Of a stretch of DNA of 64,000 bases, positions 36,501-48,085 are shown piece by piece. The translations under genes were made by a program, and so were the position numbers. Every line of letters begins with the position of its first letter. Within the stretch, counting starts at the first letter, position 1. Source of the DNA: Paralvinella palmiformis (taxonomy: Eukaryota; Annelida; Polychaeta; Terebellida; Alvinellidae); assembly GCA_025642065.1 (NCBI GenBank), contig JAODUP010000506.1, forward strand, positions 246,501 to 310,500. Reading direction: 5' to 3'. The notes under the pieces are model-generated. The model did not search any database. It had not been told where the DNA came from and was given only the letters and a program-made list of their open reading frames with translations.

Positions 36501-39500
36501 TAATTAAATTGCAATTAGATTTCAACACCATGTAGTCTAATAAATCAAACTAATCAGAGACAATTCTCCCAAATCTATGGTTGTGGTGATATTGGGTGAT
36601 CAACACTATAGAAGGTGTCAAGTGGAAAATTGGATTTGACACATGAAGTCACATCTTTTCTATGCATTATGGGGGGGGGGGTCACTGAGTTATTGTTAAG
36701 CACTTGGTGTTTAGCCAGGATGGGCATTTAAGGTGATTCACTATTTATAGTTATCTCATATTGAATACATACCAGAAACAAAACCTGATTCAGCAACTTT
36801 GAAATTACGATATTGTGTATTTTATCATTATAGATGTGTGTGTATATATATTGATACTTGGCAACTTCACTATGTCTGGCAGAAAACAGGATTGTGTGTG
36901 GTTATACTTTGATTAGACTAAGGTTCAGGGTGGGGTTTCTGCCTGCAGAAACCTATTTCTGTCACACACCAGGCAGAAAGTAGCAGAAACTACTTTCTGC
37001 CTGCAGAAATGATAATGGGCTCTATTGAACATCGTGCAGCCACTGGCTCAGCAATAGACTTATCCAGGCGAAATGCATTGCATCGGTTACCAACTGCAGT
37101 CTCGGGTTAGAAACAGCTATGGTGCCCACTGTTAATATGGGATGGCAACTTTTCACTAACAGTAAGTACTGGACCAATTTTTCCAGATGAATGACGCAGC
37201 TAAGCCTTAATTAGTTATTTATTGTTGGGGATTTTTTAACATGGCTTTCAATGGTTTAAATAAATAATTTTAATGAAGATTTAAAAAAAAGTTTACTTGT
37301 GCCTGGGACCCAATCATATATGTATCATCTGTATATTATTAATTTTTTTTTTTTATTACATTAGAATAATAACATCCCTGACATTTACATGTAGTAAACG
37401 TTGCACAAATGGCTGATTCAGAAAATAAATACAAGATATCAATGCATAAATATTATTGTTACAGTAATAAGAATCACCCATTGAATTATAATCTGTGTGA
37501 TCATTGATTTGATTTTATCCATTGACATTGTCATGTCAGGTGTCAAAAGGTATACAAAAATAAGTTTGAACTAAACAGGCCGGACTGTGACAGCCATGCA
37601 AATTGCGTTGAACGTTACTTAGTTTAGTGGCATATATCTATAATTCTATTGGATGAAGTTTATGCCATTCCAATTAAATGCAAAATTATGATCTGGAGAT
37701 TACATACCCTTAATATACTATAAATAAAATCCAAATATAGGTGGTAAATAGCCTATATACAGCTTTTCGGTAAGATATTTATCGGCCACTACACGCGTAA
37801 ATCGCCACGCAACACAGTGATTCTTTTTCTCTCTCTCTCTGTGTGTGTGTGTGAGCATCACTCTGCCTATCAAACCTTCAATGTTGGCCTAAAAGTCATC
37901 TTAGACTTCTAACCCGAGACTGTAGTGTGAAATTCAGCCGCATAGTGGTGCCTGGGGTAATTGAATCGGTCTATTGAAGTTCTAAATTTATACGAATTAT
38001 AGTAAGATTGTGGGATGCTTCTTAATGATTGCTACTGCTAGTTGAGAATTTATAAGGTTCTCAAGAAAAGAGAAATTGGCAGAAACAACTGATTTGAAAA
38101 ACACAAGTTTATTTAGTTGATACTGATTGTCATACAGCGTAAGTTATACTGTCTATAGCATCAAAACCGAGTTTATAGTGCTGCATTAATTTATATATTC
38201 AAGTGCCATTAAAAGGATAGTCCTCCTTCATTTCAAATTTTCAGGACTAATACAATAAATAATGTCAAAATGTGTAAATGATCACCCACATATTAAATAA
38301 TCCAGTTAAAAGTGCTGATTAATTGACTTTTAATGGCCCATGAGCACTGCCAATTTGAAGCTAGACAGAGACCGGAAGCTCCTGAATGTTGACGTCACTT
38401 CAGGTCATCCGGGTTGACCTGAAGTCTGAGAGCCCATACAAAAGCACATAAACAAGTGTGAGCTAAGAATTATTCCAGAACTAAACGGCATTATCTTGTT
38501 AAAATTACGTCGTGAATAACATACAACCATATCAGTTTGGGCCAGAAGGAACCTGACAAGAGGAAGATGATTCCAAATGGCTCAGAAATTAATGCTCATG
38601 AGAAACTATAATCCGCGTCAGTCTATAGAGCACCGATGTGACATCAGAGCATTTCAGTTTGCTCAAATCTGGCTTCCGCTGCAGCCGTAATGGCGGCCCT
38701 CCAGTGATTTGGACTATTTCCCTATATCTATGATATCAGATATATTTCGCGATTGTTATTGTGGAATTTTTGGGTACTGTTCTAAGCATTACATATTTTA
38801 AAAATATTTTCTGAGGGGGGACTGTCCCTTTAAGTGATATGACAACAGCGCATCAGTGTGGGTAGTTTCAGTTTTCACGAACGAGTTACCAGAAGTGTAT
38901 CATCTTTTTAAAATGTTAAATCCATTTATAACTATTTTCTATTCAAGGTTGTTTTTCTGGATTGATTATGTTCCTCGTTCAATATTTCTAACAGTAACTG
39001 TGTGTTTAAAGATGCCAAATTTGACTTTAACATCGTCAGTTTTGATAGTTAGCAGTTATCATCATTTATTAGTAACCACACACAGAGATTACCAATACTC
39101 TAATGTTGTTTAAACCTGTAAAATAAAATAGAAAGATTTCAGATACATAGTACATAATGTCTGTACTCATTAAAGTTCTAGTGTACTAGTGCGCGCGCAC
39201 ACACACACACCCGTATGTAAATGTTATCCATTAGTTTTGGATCAAAAGATCCTTTATGTTTGTTGGGGGAGGTTTATATTTGTTCTCCTTGTGATGGTAT
39301 ATGATTCATTGATTGGATGGTTCCATATTGTTTGCTAGTATCATAACCATGGTGTTGTGTACTTTTTTTTTGCTGTTGAACACTTTCATATTCATAACTA
39401 TTACTATATAATATAGAAGAAAATTCATCTGACATAGAGTTGTTAGCATAAAATGGGTGTGCTATGTTTACCCGTATGCTGGCCACATCTAATATATTAT

Positions 39501-41090
39501 TATAATATAGTAACAGTAATGACTCCAGATGTCAACCTAACTGAGTGAGAGATGCATAATGTACTAATAGAGCATCCAGTTATTAAAGGGAGAGTCCCCC
39601 CTCAGAAAATATTTCTGAAATATGTAATGCTTAGAACAATAACAAAAAATTCCACAATAATAATCACAAATATACCTGATATCATTTTAACAAGATAATT
39701 GCGTTCTGTTCTGGAATAATTCTTTGCTCACACTTGTTTACATGCTTTTGTAAGGGCTCTACAGACTTCTGGTCAAACTTCTGTATTCGAGTGACATCAC
39801 CATTCAGGGGCTTCCTGTCTCTGTCTAGCTTCGAAATAGCAGTGCCCACAGCCACTGGCCATTAAAAGTTAATTAATCAGCACTTTGAACTGGATTATTT
39901 AATGTGTGGGTGATTGTTTACACATTTTGACATCATTTATGATATTTGTGGGTATAGCTGTATTAGTCTTGAAAATTTGAAATGAAAGTGGACTATCCCT
40001 TTAAGTTTAACATAGAGACCTATTTTAAATATATTTTGTTGTGAATGTTTATCTTTTTATATATAGGCATTTAAATGTTCACCAAATAGACATCAATGTA
40101 CATATTCAGTAACGAATAGTGTTGATCAAATTGCTTATGAATAATGCACTAAAGTTATCTACAGGTGGAGATGGAAGGCAATCTACTCTTGTACTTGTTG
40201 TATTCGACTGCATATTTTTAACTACTCAGATGTTATTCGTGTACTTTGTGCTCATGATACCCAGTACTTGTACTCAATTATAACCACAAAGTTTCCATAC
40301 GTTATGAGTTCATTCTGAGTACAGGTAGTTTTATTATATACAGGTTTTCAGTCTTTTAGTTTTATTTCCATTTTGTGTATATTCATACCTATTTCCCTCC
40401 CATCATTATGAACTCTGACAGGTTAATTTATATTGGCCACTATCATTTTAAATCTCCACTGATTCGAGGTCCCTTTACTTTTAAACAGAGGAGAATTGCT
40501 GTTAATGTACTGTATACATCTGATTTGATTTGATTTGCTTCCAACAGTACGTCAGATAAAGGCATATTTTAATATTAACCCTGTTATGCACTACTACTAT
40601 GATCATGCATGTCTGTGGTCTCATTCCCATGCAATTTCTGTTCTGCGTAATTACAACATTCGTTTTGTCTTTTCTGTATAAAATGTGTAATATCATCAGA
40701 TAAAAAGTATCAAATAAAGACGATGACAATGAGCAGTCATTGTTTAAAAAATTTACTCATAAAAACTTTACATACTCATAATCAAATACTTTCCCATGTA
40801 CTTGGCCCCAACCCCATCTAGTATTAGTATTATTTTCTTTTTCAGTCCATTCTGGAATTTTGAAGTGCCAACAAACATCATAATATTTGAGCGTAAGCCT
40901 CTGATGATTCCTGCACCACATCCAGATATAGAACAGTTCAGAACTCAGCTGATGGTAAAACTACGGACAAAGTACCAGGAACTCTGTCACACCAGAGAAG
41001 GTCTGTTTTAATTGTTACGTTAGATCAGTGAAATCAAAGCTCGTTTTGCATCTCACAGAGTTCAAAGTGTCAGTAATATGTGTGTTTGTG

Positions 41091-41135
<45 letters not shown>

Positions 41136-44100
41136 CAGCTTATAATGTCCAAAGCATCATTATTATATGTTACCTTGTGTATCAGTCTTCACATTAATCT
41201 ACAATAACCAGACAATACAATGACCAGCCAGTGAGAGATCACTGACAAATCTTATACAGTGATTGGTGGTTTGATGTCTTGCTGAATAATATTAATAAAA
41301 TACCGCCATAAGCACACTGTATTATTTGGTTATCATGTTTAAAGCAGTTCTTTGGTGGCCAATAACTTTTTCAAATGATTCTAATAACAATGATTATGCA
41401 TAAAATAATGAGTTTGAGGGTAGAAACATCATGATAAGCAAAAATATACAAAATGATCTGCGTATTCACGAGAATGCCTCATATGGCGTACATTTGCTGC
41501 TCGAGATCTGAATTTCCATGTATGTGCAATTAAAATATTGCTTTATTGTAACATCTGTAGCACTTAATAGAATCACAGTTTTGGTAAACTTAAAATATAA
41601 AATGGCTTGATTTAATCTTATCTACAGATAAAATAACAAATTATATATTTCGGGGTAGGATGAAAATTTACAAACAATTGCTTTAATGAATCATTAATGA
41701 GTATGACCATTTCCACCCAAATACATCAATTCGTTGTAAGAGAACTTGAATCATTCATGGTGGGAATTTAAAACATTTCAGGGCTGATTTAGTTATGACT
41801 GATTTGGATATGTTACACAGACGATTATCAGTTGAGAATGCCTCCAAAACAAATCTGTAAATTTGTATGGGAAACTTGAGCCCTGATAGCAGCAGTAATA
41901 ATTGTATCATTACTGGACTGGCTATTAATAATACAGTCCTGTATGTCCAAAAAGCATGTTAAAAGTCACCCAGACCCTTTTATTTGTATGCAGTTCAACA
42001 ATCGTCAGTATACCTTTCTTGAATGGCTAGGTTAATTTTAGTTATGCAGTTAATTAGACTTGACTATAGTTTCAAGAGATTTAATCTCACTAGAATTTTT
42101 TCTTTGAAAGAAACGGAAATGTTTCTCAGTGAAAAATCAGTCATCTCCATTCAAGAAACACCAGTAAGAAGTTGGACAAATCCAAGCTTATAAAATATTT
42201 AAATCATATTTTTAAATCATTTACATTTTGAAATCAATGAACGTAAACATTAAACGAACCTATTTTGTGATATTTAGGTATTGATGCACCACATGAGTCA
42301 TTTAATCGCTGGCTTTTGGAGAGGAAGGTTTTAGACAAAGGCAATGATCCACTGTTTCCAACCGACTGCACAACGGAAGTATCTCAGTCAATGTATCGAG
42401 AGATAATGAATGATATTCCAGTCAAGCTGACAAAGCCAAAGTACTCAACTGATGCAAGGAGACAACTCTACAAATATGCCGAAGCTGCTAAGCGTATGAT
42501 AGAAAAACGGTTAGTGTCATGTCAGGTGTCTGCTCATTGTTGTCATTTTGTAGCAGATCAACCAACAATGAACAAATGTTTTATTGTCGAACTGTTCCTA
42601 TATTCTTGTGTTTTTCTTTGGAAATAGTCTGAATTTAAAAAAGAATCTTTTAGGACATTTTTTTAAACCAGATAAAACAAATTCATAAATTTATGCAAGC
42701 TTACATTTTTGGCCTAAGCATAAACTCCACTCTGCAGAATCTAGTTTTGGTTGGAACACCGAGCAATTGTCTATCAAATAATTAATGTATGATGCAAAAT
42801 TATGTGTATGCTATTTATAGAAACATTAATGTTATTCAGTTTTACTGCTCAGCACTTTATAATCTTGATAAAAGGATTGTGTCACATTATCAAGTAAATG
42901 TTAATTGTTAACCATCACTGCCGTTAAACCTATTGTTATGGTCATTTCAGGGATGTAACACCCGATAGCAGAAAACTGGTGATGTGGCAGGCTGAGGACA
43001 CATTTACGTGGTTACGGAAAAGAAATAATGCGTCGTACGAAGATTACCTGGTATGTTGTCTCAAGTTGTCTTTCAAATCCTAATATCAGATTTTCAACTA
43101 CAGATGTGCAGTATTTTTTAGTGATATTGAGAACTCCATTCATTGGGAAATGACTGCCAAGTGTCATCCCTTTTTTATTTTACCTCATTATCCCGGTAAT
43201 GAATAGGATTTAAAATTTAGATTAAATATTGCCTTTATAATGTTTATAAAAGTACCCCCAAATTCCACAATAATATTCACTGATTATACCTGATATCATG
43301 GATATAAGGAAATAATTCAAATTAAAGGGGAGATCACCATTATGGCTTTGTCACCATTATGCCATATTGTACCCGAGAAGGAAAAAGTCCTGAGATCAGT
43401 GAGCACATGGATTCTGTAGCCATCTCCATCCAGATAAAATCAAGTCACAAGCTCTAGCTTAGCCGTCCTCATGATCATACCTGCCCTTGGGCTCAAACTA
43501 CTAACTATTCTTAACAGTTATTGGTTCGTTTACATACATCTGACATCTTGGTGGACATTATGTGTTACAAAAGTACAAAACCATCTTCATAAGGAATTTC
43601 ACTATATATTTTTCTTTTAGCAATTTTCTGAGACTGTTTGGACCAACTATACTGTAATATTTGTAAACATCCGTTTGTTCCAAAATTATACGCTTAGCTG
43701 ATACTTGATTACTTTGTTATAACTAGGCCACACACACATAGCTTATCCTTAGTGGTGTTAGACTTCAGAAGCATCTGATGAAAGTGAATTGTTCCTTTAA
43801 GTTGATAGGTGTAATAATCTGTCAATGATAATAACAATAATAATACATCTACAAGCAGGAATCATTAAAAAAATGCTGAGTATAAAAATTCTACATAGGT
43901 AGTTAAAGTTTCTACCTAGGTAGTTAAAATTCTACATAGGTAGTTATTTTTTTATCATTTATATTTTGCTTTTAAACACTTATTTATTGAGGTCAGTATA
44001 AAATAATTGAACGTTTTTATTAGGATTAAAAATGTTCATGGTTATATTTGATTTCAGTCGTCTATGGAACAAAACATTCTGGTACCATTGCAAATTTTTC

Positions 44101-44622
44101 ACAGTAATTCATGTACTCATGTTTGATCATCATGCTGCCACTTAGATACTAGGTTGATAATCCTGTATCATCTTAGTACACTCTTTTGACTATTATCAGT
44201 AGTTTAATATCAGTTCTAAAACATTTCCGTACCTCTGCAGGAAAGACTTGCCCATTTGAAGCGACAGTGTCAGCCGCATCTGACCGAGGCAGCCAAGTCA
44301 TCCGTGGAGGGAATCTGTACCAAGATCTATCACTTGGCTAAAGACTATGGCCAGCAAGTGAGAGAGAAACACACACAGTTACTCAAGGAGCATAATATAC
44401 GCAGTATGTAATGCCATCATAGTACAGTTGATGGTGTTGAAATACTGATAAATGAGAGATTGGAAGGGTCACAGATTTGGGATTTTCATATTTATATTTG
44501 TTAAAATATTAGTCATGAACTTTTGAGATAGTAATATGCCAGTGGGCATGAACATGTTCTGTATATGATTGTACTGAATATATTTTAGTGTTTGAGTGGA
44601 TTAAATCTACACCTGTGTTTAG

Positions 44623-44667
<45 letters not shown>

Positions 44668-46592
44668 TATATGTAGCAGTTAATCTGTATAATCAGGTAT
44701 TATGTATATTACCTGAAATATTTAAGAAACACATGTATTGCTAACTGAGATTTAATACACACTACCTGAAAACTTCAGGTAATAAACATATTACCTGATT
44801 ATACAGATTAACAGTAAAAGATATATACACTAATTTGACAAACATACATGTTTTCTAACCAGATTAGAGTGGTTTATATTGTAACAAAATTACCAAAATT
44901 GTATATGGTTTTAGTTATCAATATTTCTATAAAATTTACTAGTCTGTTATTACTCTACACGAGTACACCATCTAGAAGCTGTTTTAGCAAGTTTGATGCC
45001 CATTTTACCAAATTGGTTCTCATTAATCAGTGCCATCTGACCTGCCGAAGCCAGCCCAGCGTAGAGTGATGTGCTATCCTGCCCAGGTCTGTGCTCTCAG
45101 TCCATACTGTAGTGGTGTGGAGCACCACATAGACGGTGACATAACTTACCTCAGATATAAAGGGGAAGCACACAAATTGAACAGCACACACTTTCACAAA
45201 CTGGTAAGTCTCCATCCGTGTAGTAAGTGGGTAGCTCTGTAGATTGTGGGAGCAGATCTGACTGCATTCACATTGTGGAATTGGAATTGATGGATAGTTC
45301 CAATGTCGTAGTTTCTTGTTTTAAACATAATAAGGAGTTGAATTGTTTTTGAAATTTAATTTTTGAGCAGTTAATATTTGCCACCGATCTTACTGTTATT
45401 GTGTGTTGGTATGTACGGATGTAGATATATATGTATGCATTCATATTTGCTGTGTGTATTAATCAGTAAATGAATAAGGTGTATAATATCAGTGTCTGGC
45501 ATCTTTTTTCCAAGGTTGAAATCCAACTTACTTTTGGCAAATGTTAAATGGCTCGCCTTTAGGCTTCGGGCAGTCCCAATTTATAACAAACTTTTTAAAT
45601 AGTCGGCTCGAAGAGTCTTAAAATACTTTGTTCTGAAATACCTTTAGCTAAGTTTGCAGTAATTGGTAAGCTCATAACAGTGTTGTAATGATGACATTGG
45701 GTGAGTTATTTATGTTCTTTATCAATCTGTCCATTTTATAGGAACAGCTTTATCGGTGGAACACACGAGATGATGTCAGATTTGAGCACTTCTTAGCACG
45801 AGTTTGGTGTTTGCTTCAGAGATATCAGGTATGGGCTGAATAATTGCTGAACTGTTTGCAGTATGTGTCTCTTACACCTGAAGAAAATTATTATGGTCAA
45901 CTTCGAAAAGAATTCATTAATTGGATTTTTCTCAGAATATTCCAGTTATAATGAATCTTGATTTACTCACTTATACCCTTGTCTCTTGCAAGCCAATAAC
46001 TGGATTTATTTCTGCAGTCATATTGTATCCTGTAACAGACATATTCTGCTAAATTTTATTTTATGAACTTGTGGGAGATTTGTTAGTATTGAACAATTAT
46101 TTGAACACGTAAGTATTTTTACAGTGATATTATGATTGTATATTTTTTGGTGTTGAATCTTCTAAGTTTGAGGCATGTTCTTAATACATCTTTCAGACAT
46201 TGTTTGGAATACAGACAAATGAGGGATTTGGCATGCAGGGCGCCCTGCCAGTTCCTGTATTTGAGTGTCTCAATCGGATGTTTGGCGTGACGTTTGAATG
46301 TTTTGCATCTCCATTAAACTGTTATTTCAAGCAGTACTGCTCTGCATTTCCTGACACTGACTGCTATTTTGGCTCCAGAGGGTAAGGTTTCATTGTGTCT
46401 CTCTACTGTAGTAATGTTACATTTTTGTATTTTGTGTTGATTGAACAATACGGTGATTGTGTGTTTAGTGTTACAGCCCCCACTTTGTGGAATCTGCTGT
46501 CAGATGGCTATTAGAAATGCACCTTCTCTTTTCTAGAAAATTACCCGTTCACGATTGCTTTCACCAATAAATAATGTTTATCATTCAAATAT

Positions 46593-46630
<38 letters not shown>

Positions 46631-48085
46631 GGTTCGAAATTAACGCTCGCCTGGTCGCTTGTGAACATGTAGAACTAATTCCTTATTTCAAGGACTAGTT
46701 GATTTTAAAAGTCACTAGTTGCCTTTTAATGTTAGATTCTATCCCTGTATATATATATATATATATATACAGTGCCATCTGCTAATGCTTTATTGTTTAT
46801 TATTATTATTATGAACAAGTACACAGCCTGTATACAAGTTTTTTATATATTTTATAATCTGTTATCTGGATGTTTCAGACCATTATTAGATTTTCATCCT
46901 ATAAGTGGATCCTTTGAGGCTAATCCTCCCTTTTGTGAAGAATTAATGGAGGCCATGGTAGACCATTTTGAGGTTAGTTTCCTGTCAGCAATTAACTTTT
47001 GGATATATCTCGATTGTTATATCTGTATTTACGGCCCCTCACGATACAGTTTACTCATCACGTCAGTTTTTTGCTGCCTCTGTTGGCTAAAACTGCGAAT
47101 TGATCTTCTTCGTGTGATCTAAAAATAACTGCATGAATTATATATTTAGAAATATTGAATCAGCATAATCTGTAATTTCAAAAGGACACGGAGACTGAAA
47201 AACTATTTTAGCCTTCATCTCATACTTAAATTGTTGAATGTATATAAATAATTAAAGTAAGCTATGCTGTTACAATCAATTCTTATTTGTTTGGCTCGTC
47301 TAAAGTCAGCAGATTTGTTTGTTTAGATTATATTTTTCGATGAACTATCAATGATCTGTATTTCACGCAGATGTCATTTTAATTTGAGATGGGTTTTATG
47401 TGATTTTACAGAACCTGTTGGCGGAGACGGAGGAACCATTATCCTTCACTGTGTTTATACCCGATTGGAGAGATCCACCAACTGAAGCTTTACTGAGACT
47501 CGAATCCAGTCGGTAATGAACCTGTTATTGTCCAGTCAAGTCTTTTATCACAGAATAGTGAAACGTCTGAAGACTAATTAATTCTGTCGGCTAATCTGCG
47601 ATTACGTTAACTGAATGATTCGGACTTGCTAGATGGTAAATTTTGGTACCCTATTTGTTGATAGAGTCCAAGAATATTAGTTTGACTAAACGCATTTCTC
47701 ATCTGTTAACATCTGTTCATGTGTTGATAGGTTCAACACCAAACAGCTAACTGTGTTGCCATTTGAACACGAGTACAGAAATGGATTCCAGCATAGCTGT
47801 CCAAAGTGAGTATACTTTACTAAACGCAATCATTATGTCGAGATAGATCAGCGATATTTTGAAGGGTGGATGATATTAGACGAATTCTTACTGGCTTGGA
47901 TAGTTGATTAATATCAAATGTATTGTAAACCTTTCAGGGTTGAAATTAATGTCAAGTCAGCCCATGGTACATTAATCGTGTTTCTACAAAACAAAGCGGG
48001 CCGCGTGAAGTGGGAACCAACACCAGAACGTATAACGGAGTTACGCCTTGCCTACAGACCTAAAGTCTCGTCACCTTCATCATAA
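33512..48085 (+). CDS. PCIF1: PCIF1, mRNA cap-adjacent m6Am methyltransferase
   Basis: PCIF1 (CAPAM) binds the phosphorylated RNA polymerase II tail and N6-methylates 2'-O-methyladenosine next to the mRNA cap, in the nucleus. Twelve coding exons join in phase: 33512-34140, 40846-41000, 42278-42509, 42951-43050, 44241-44403, 45031-45203, 45742-45828, 46197-46381, 46879-46972, 47412-47512, 47731-47805 and 47938-48085. They give 713 residues; human PCIF1 has 704. The acceptor at 33508 is followed at once by the ATG. A WW domain is at about residues 118-152 ([17 protein letters not shown] ... LWEMPP). NPPF, the catalytic motif, is at about residues 590-593. The linker before the WW domain is Ser/Thr/Pro-rich and longer than in human. 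Donors at exons 1, 3 and 9 are weak (GTCAGT, GTTAGT). Complete and apparently intact. Confidence 0.95.
35640..35770 (+). repeat. Diverged tRNA-like SINE remnant (family B)
   Basis: A B-box-like GTGGGTTCCAGTCC near 35693 is followed by a body with GTGTGACCAGTGTCAATAAA. It shares the GTGTGACCAGT block with 3010-3170. PCIF1 intron 1. Confidence 0.4.
36972..37001. repeat. Perfect 12-bp hairpin
   Basis: GGCAGAAAGTAG (36972-36983), loop CAGAAA, CTACTTTCTGCC (36990-37001). A further TTTCTGCCTGCAGAAA palindrome occurs on both sides. It lies in PCIF1 intron 1. Confidence 0.8.
36990..37230 (+). repeat. Dispersed repeat shared with 11850-12290
   Basis: Inverted relative to the 12-kb copy. Shared blocks include GGCGAAATGCATTGCATCGG and GTGCCCACTGTTAATA. 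Unknown family. Confidence 0.55.
38209..38833 (+). mobile_element. MITE with TTAA ends (piggyBac-like)
   Basis: TTAA at both ends (38209-38212 and 38830-38833). The inner termini are AAGGATAGTCCTCC and, inverted, AGGGACAGTCCCCC. The interior shares long blocks, inverted, with 39583-40004. No coding capacity. TTAA target sites are characteristic of piggyBac-type transposition, so the class is inferred from the ends only. Confidence 0.7.
39583..40004 (-). mobile_element. Second TTAA MITE, opposite orientation
   Basis: TTAA at 39583-39586 and 40001-40004; termini AGGGAGAGTCCCCC and, inverted, AGGGATAGTCCAC. Shared blocks with the first copy include GTGCTGATTAATTGACTTTT-like sequence and AATTATTCCAGAAC. 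Both copies lie in PCIF1 intron 1, 750 bp apart and inverted. Confidence 0.75.
41095..41134. repeat. (TA)n microsatellite
   Basis: About 20 TA units in PCIF1 intron 2. Other sizeable (TA)n tracts lie at about 7518-7541, 16886-16912, 17883-17916, 18487-18515, 44624-44655, 46592-46627 and 46748-46770. Confidence 0.9.
43255..43805 (-). repeat. Eroded third TTAA-MITE relative
   Basis: AATTCCACAATAATATTCAC and ACCTGATATCAT match blocks of 39583-40004; the far end reads GTTCCTTTAAG. The other terminus is lost. PCIF1 intron 4. Confidence 0.4.
44677..44815. mobile_element. Palindromic fold-back MITE
   Basis: The first and last 37 bp are reverse complements with few mismatches. The outer 21 bp (GTTAATCTGTATAATCAGGT plus A, from 44679, and its complement ending at 44812) match exactly. 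It sits next to a (TA)n(CA)n tract in PCIF1 intron 5. Confidence 0.7.
46451..46575 (+). pseudogene. LINE reverse transcriptase 3'-end remnant
   Basis: Reads [21 protein letters not shown] and then a stop, the same terminal block as at 1790-1960 (FSVxAPTLWN). PCIF1 intron 8. Inactive. Confidence 0.6.
46628..46746. mobile_element. Small CAGGG-ended MITE inserted in a TA tract
   Basis: Begins CAGGGTTCGAAATTAAC and ends GTTAGATTCTATCCCTG, imperfect inverted ends of hAT-like form. (TA)n flanks both sides, so the element probably split one microsatellite. PCIF1 intron 8. Confidence 0.55.

Noticed and set aside
46981..47122. Extension of the PCIF1 NPPF exon to a 116-residue frame
   Set aside because: A donor at 46973 joins in phase to [12 protein letters not shown]; the rest is read-through of the intron.
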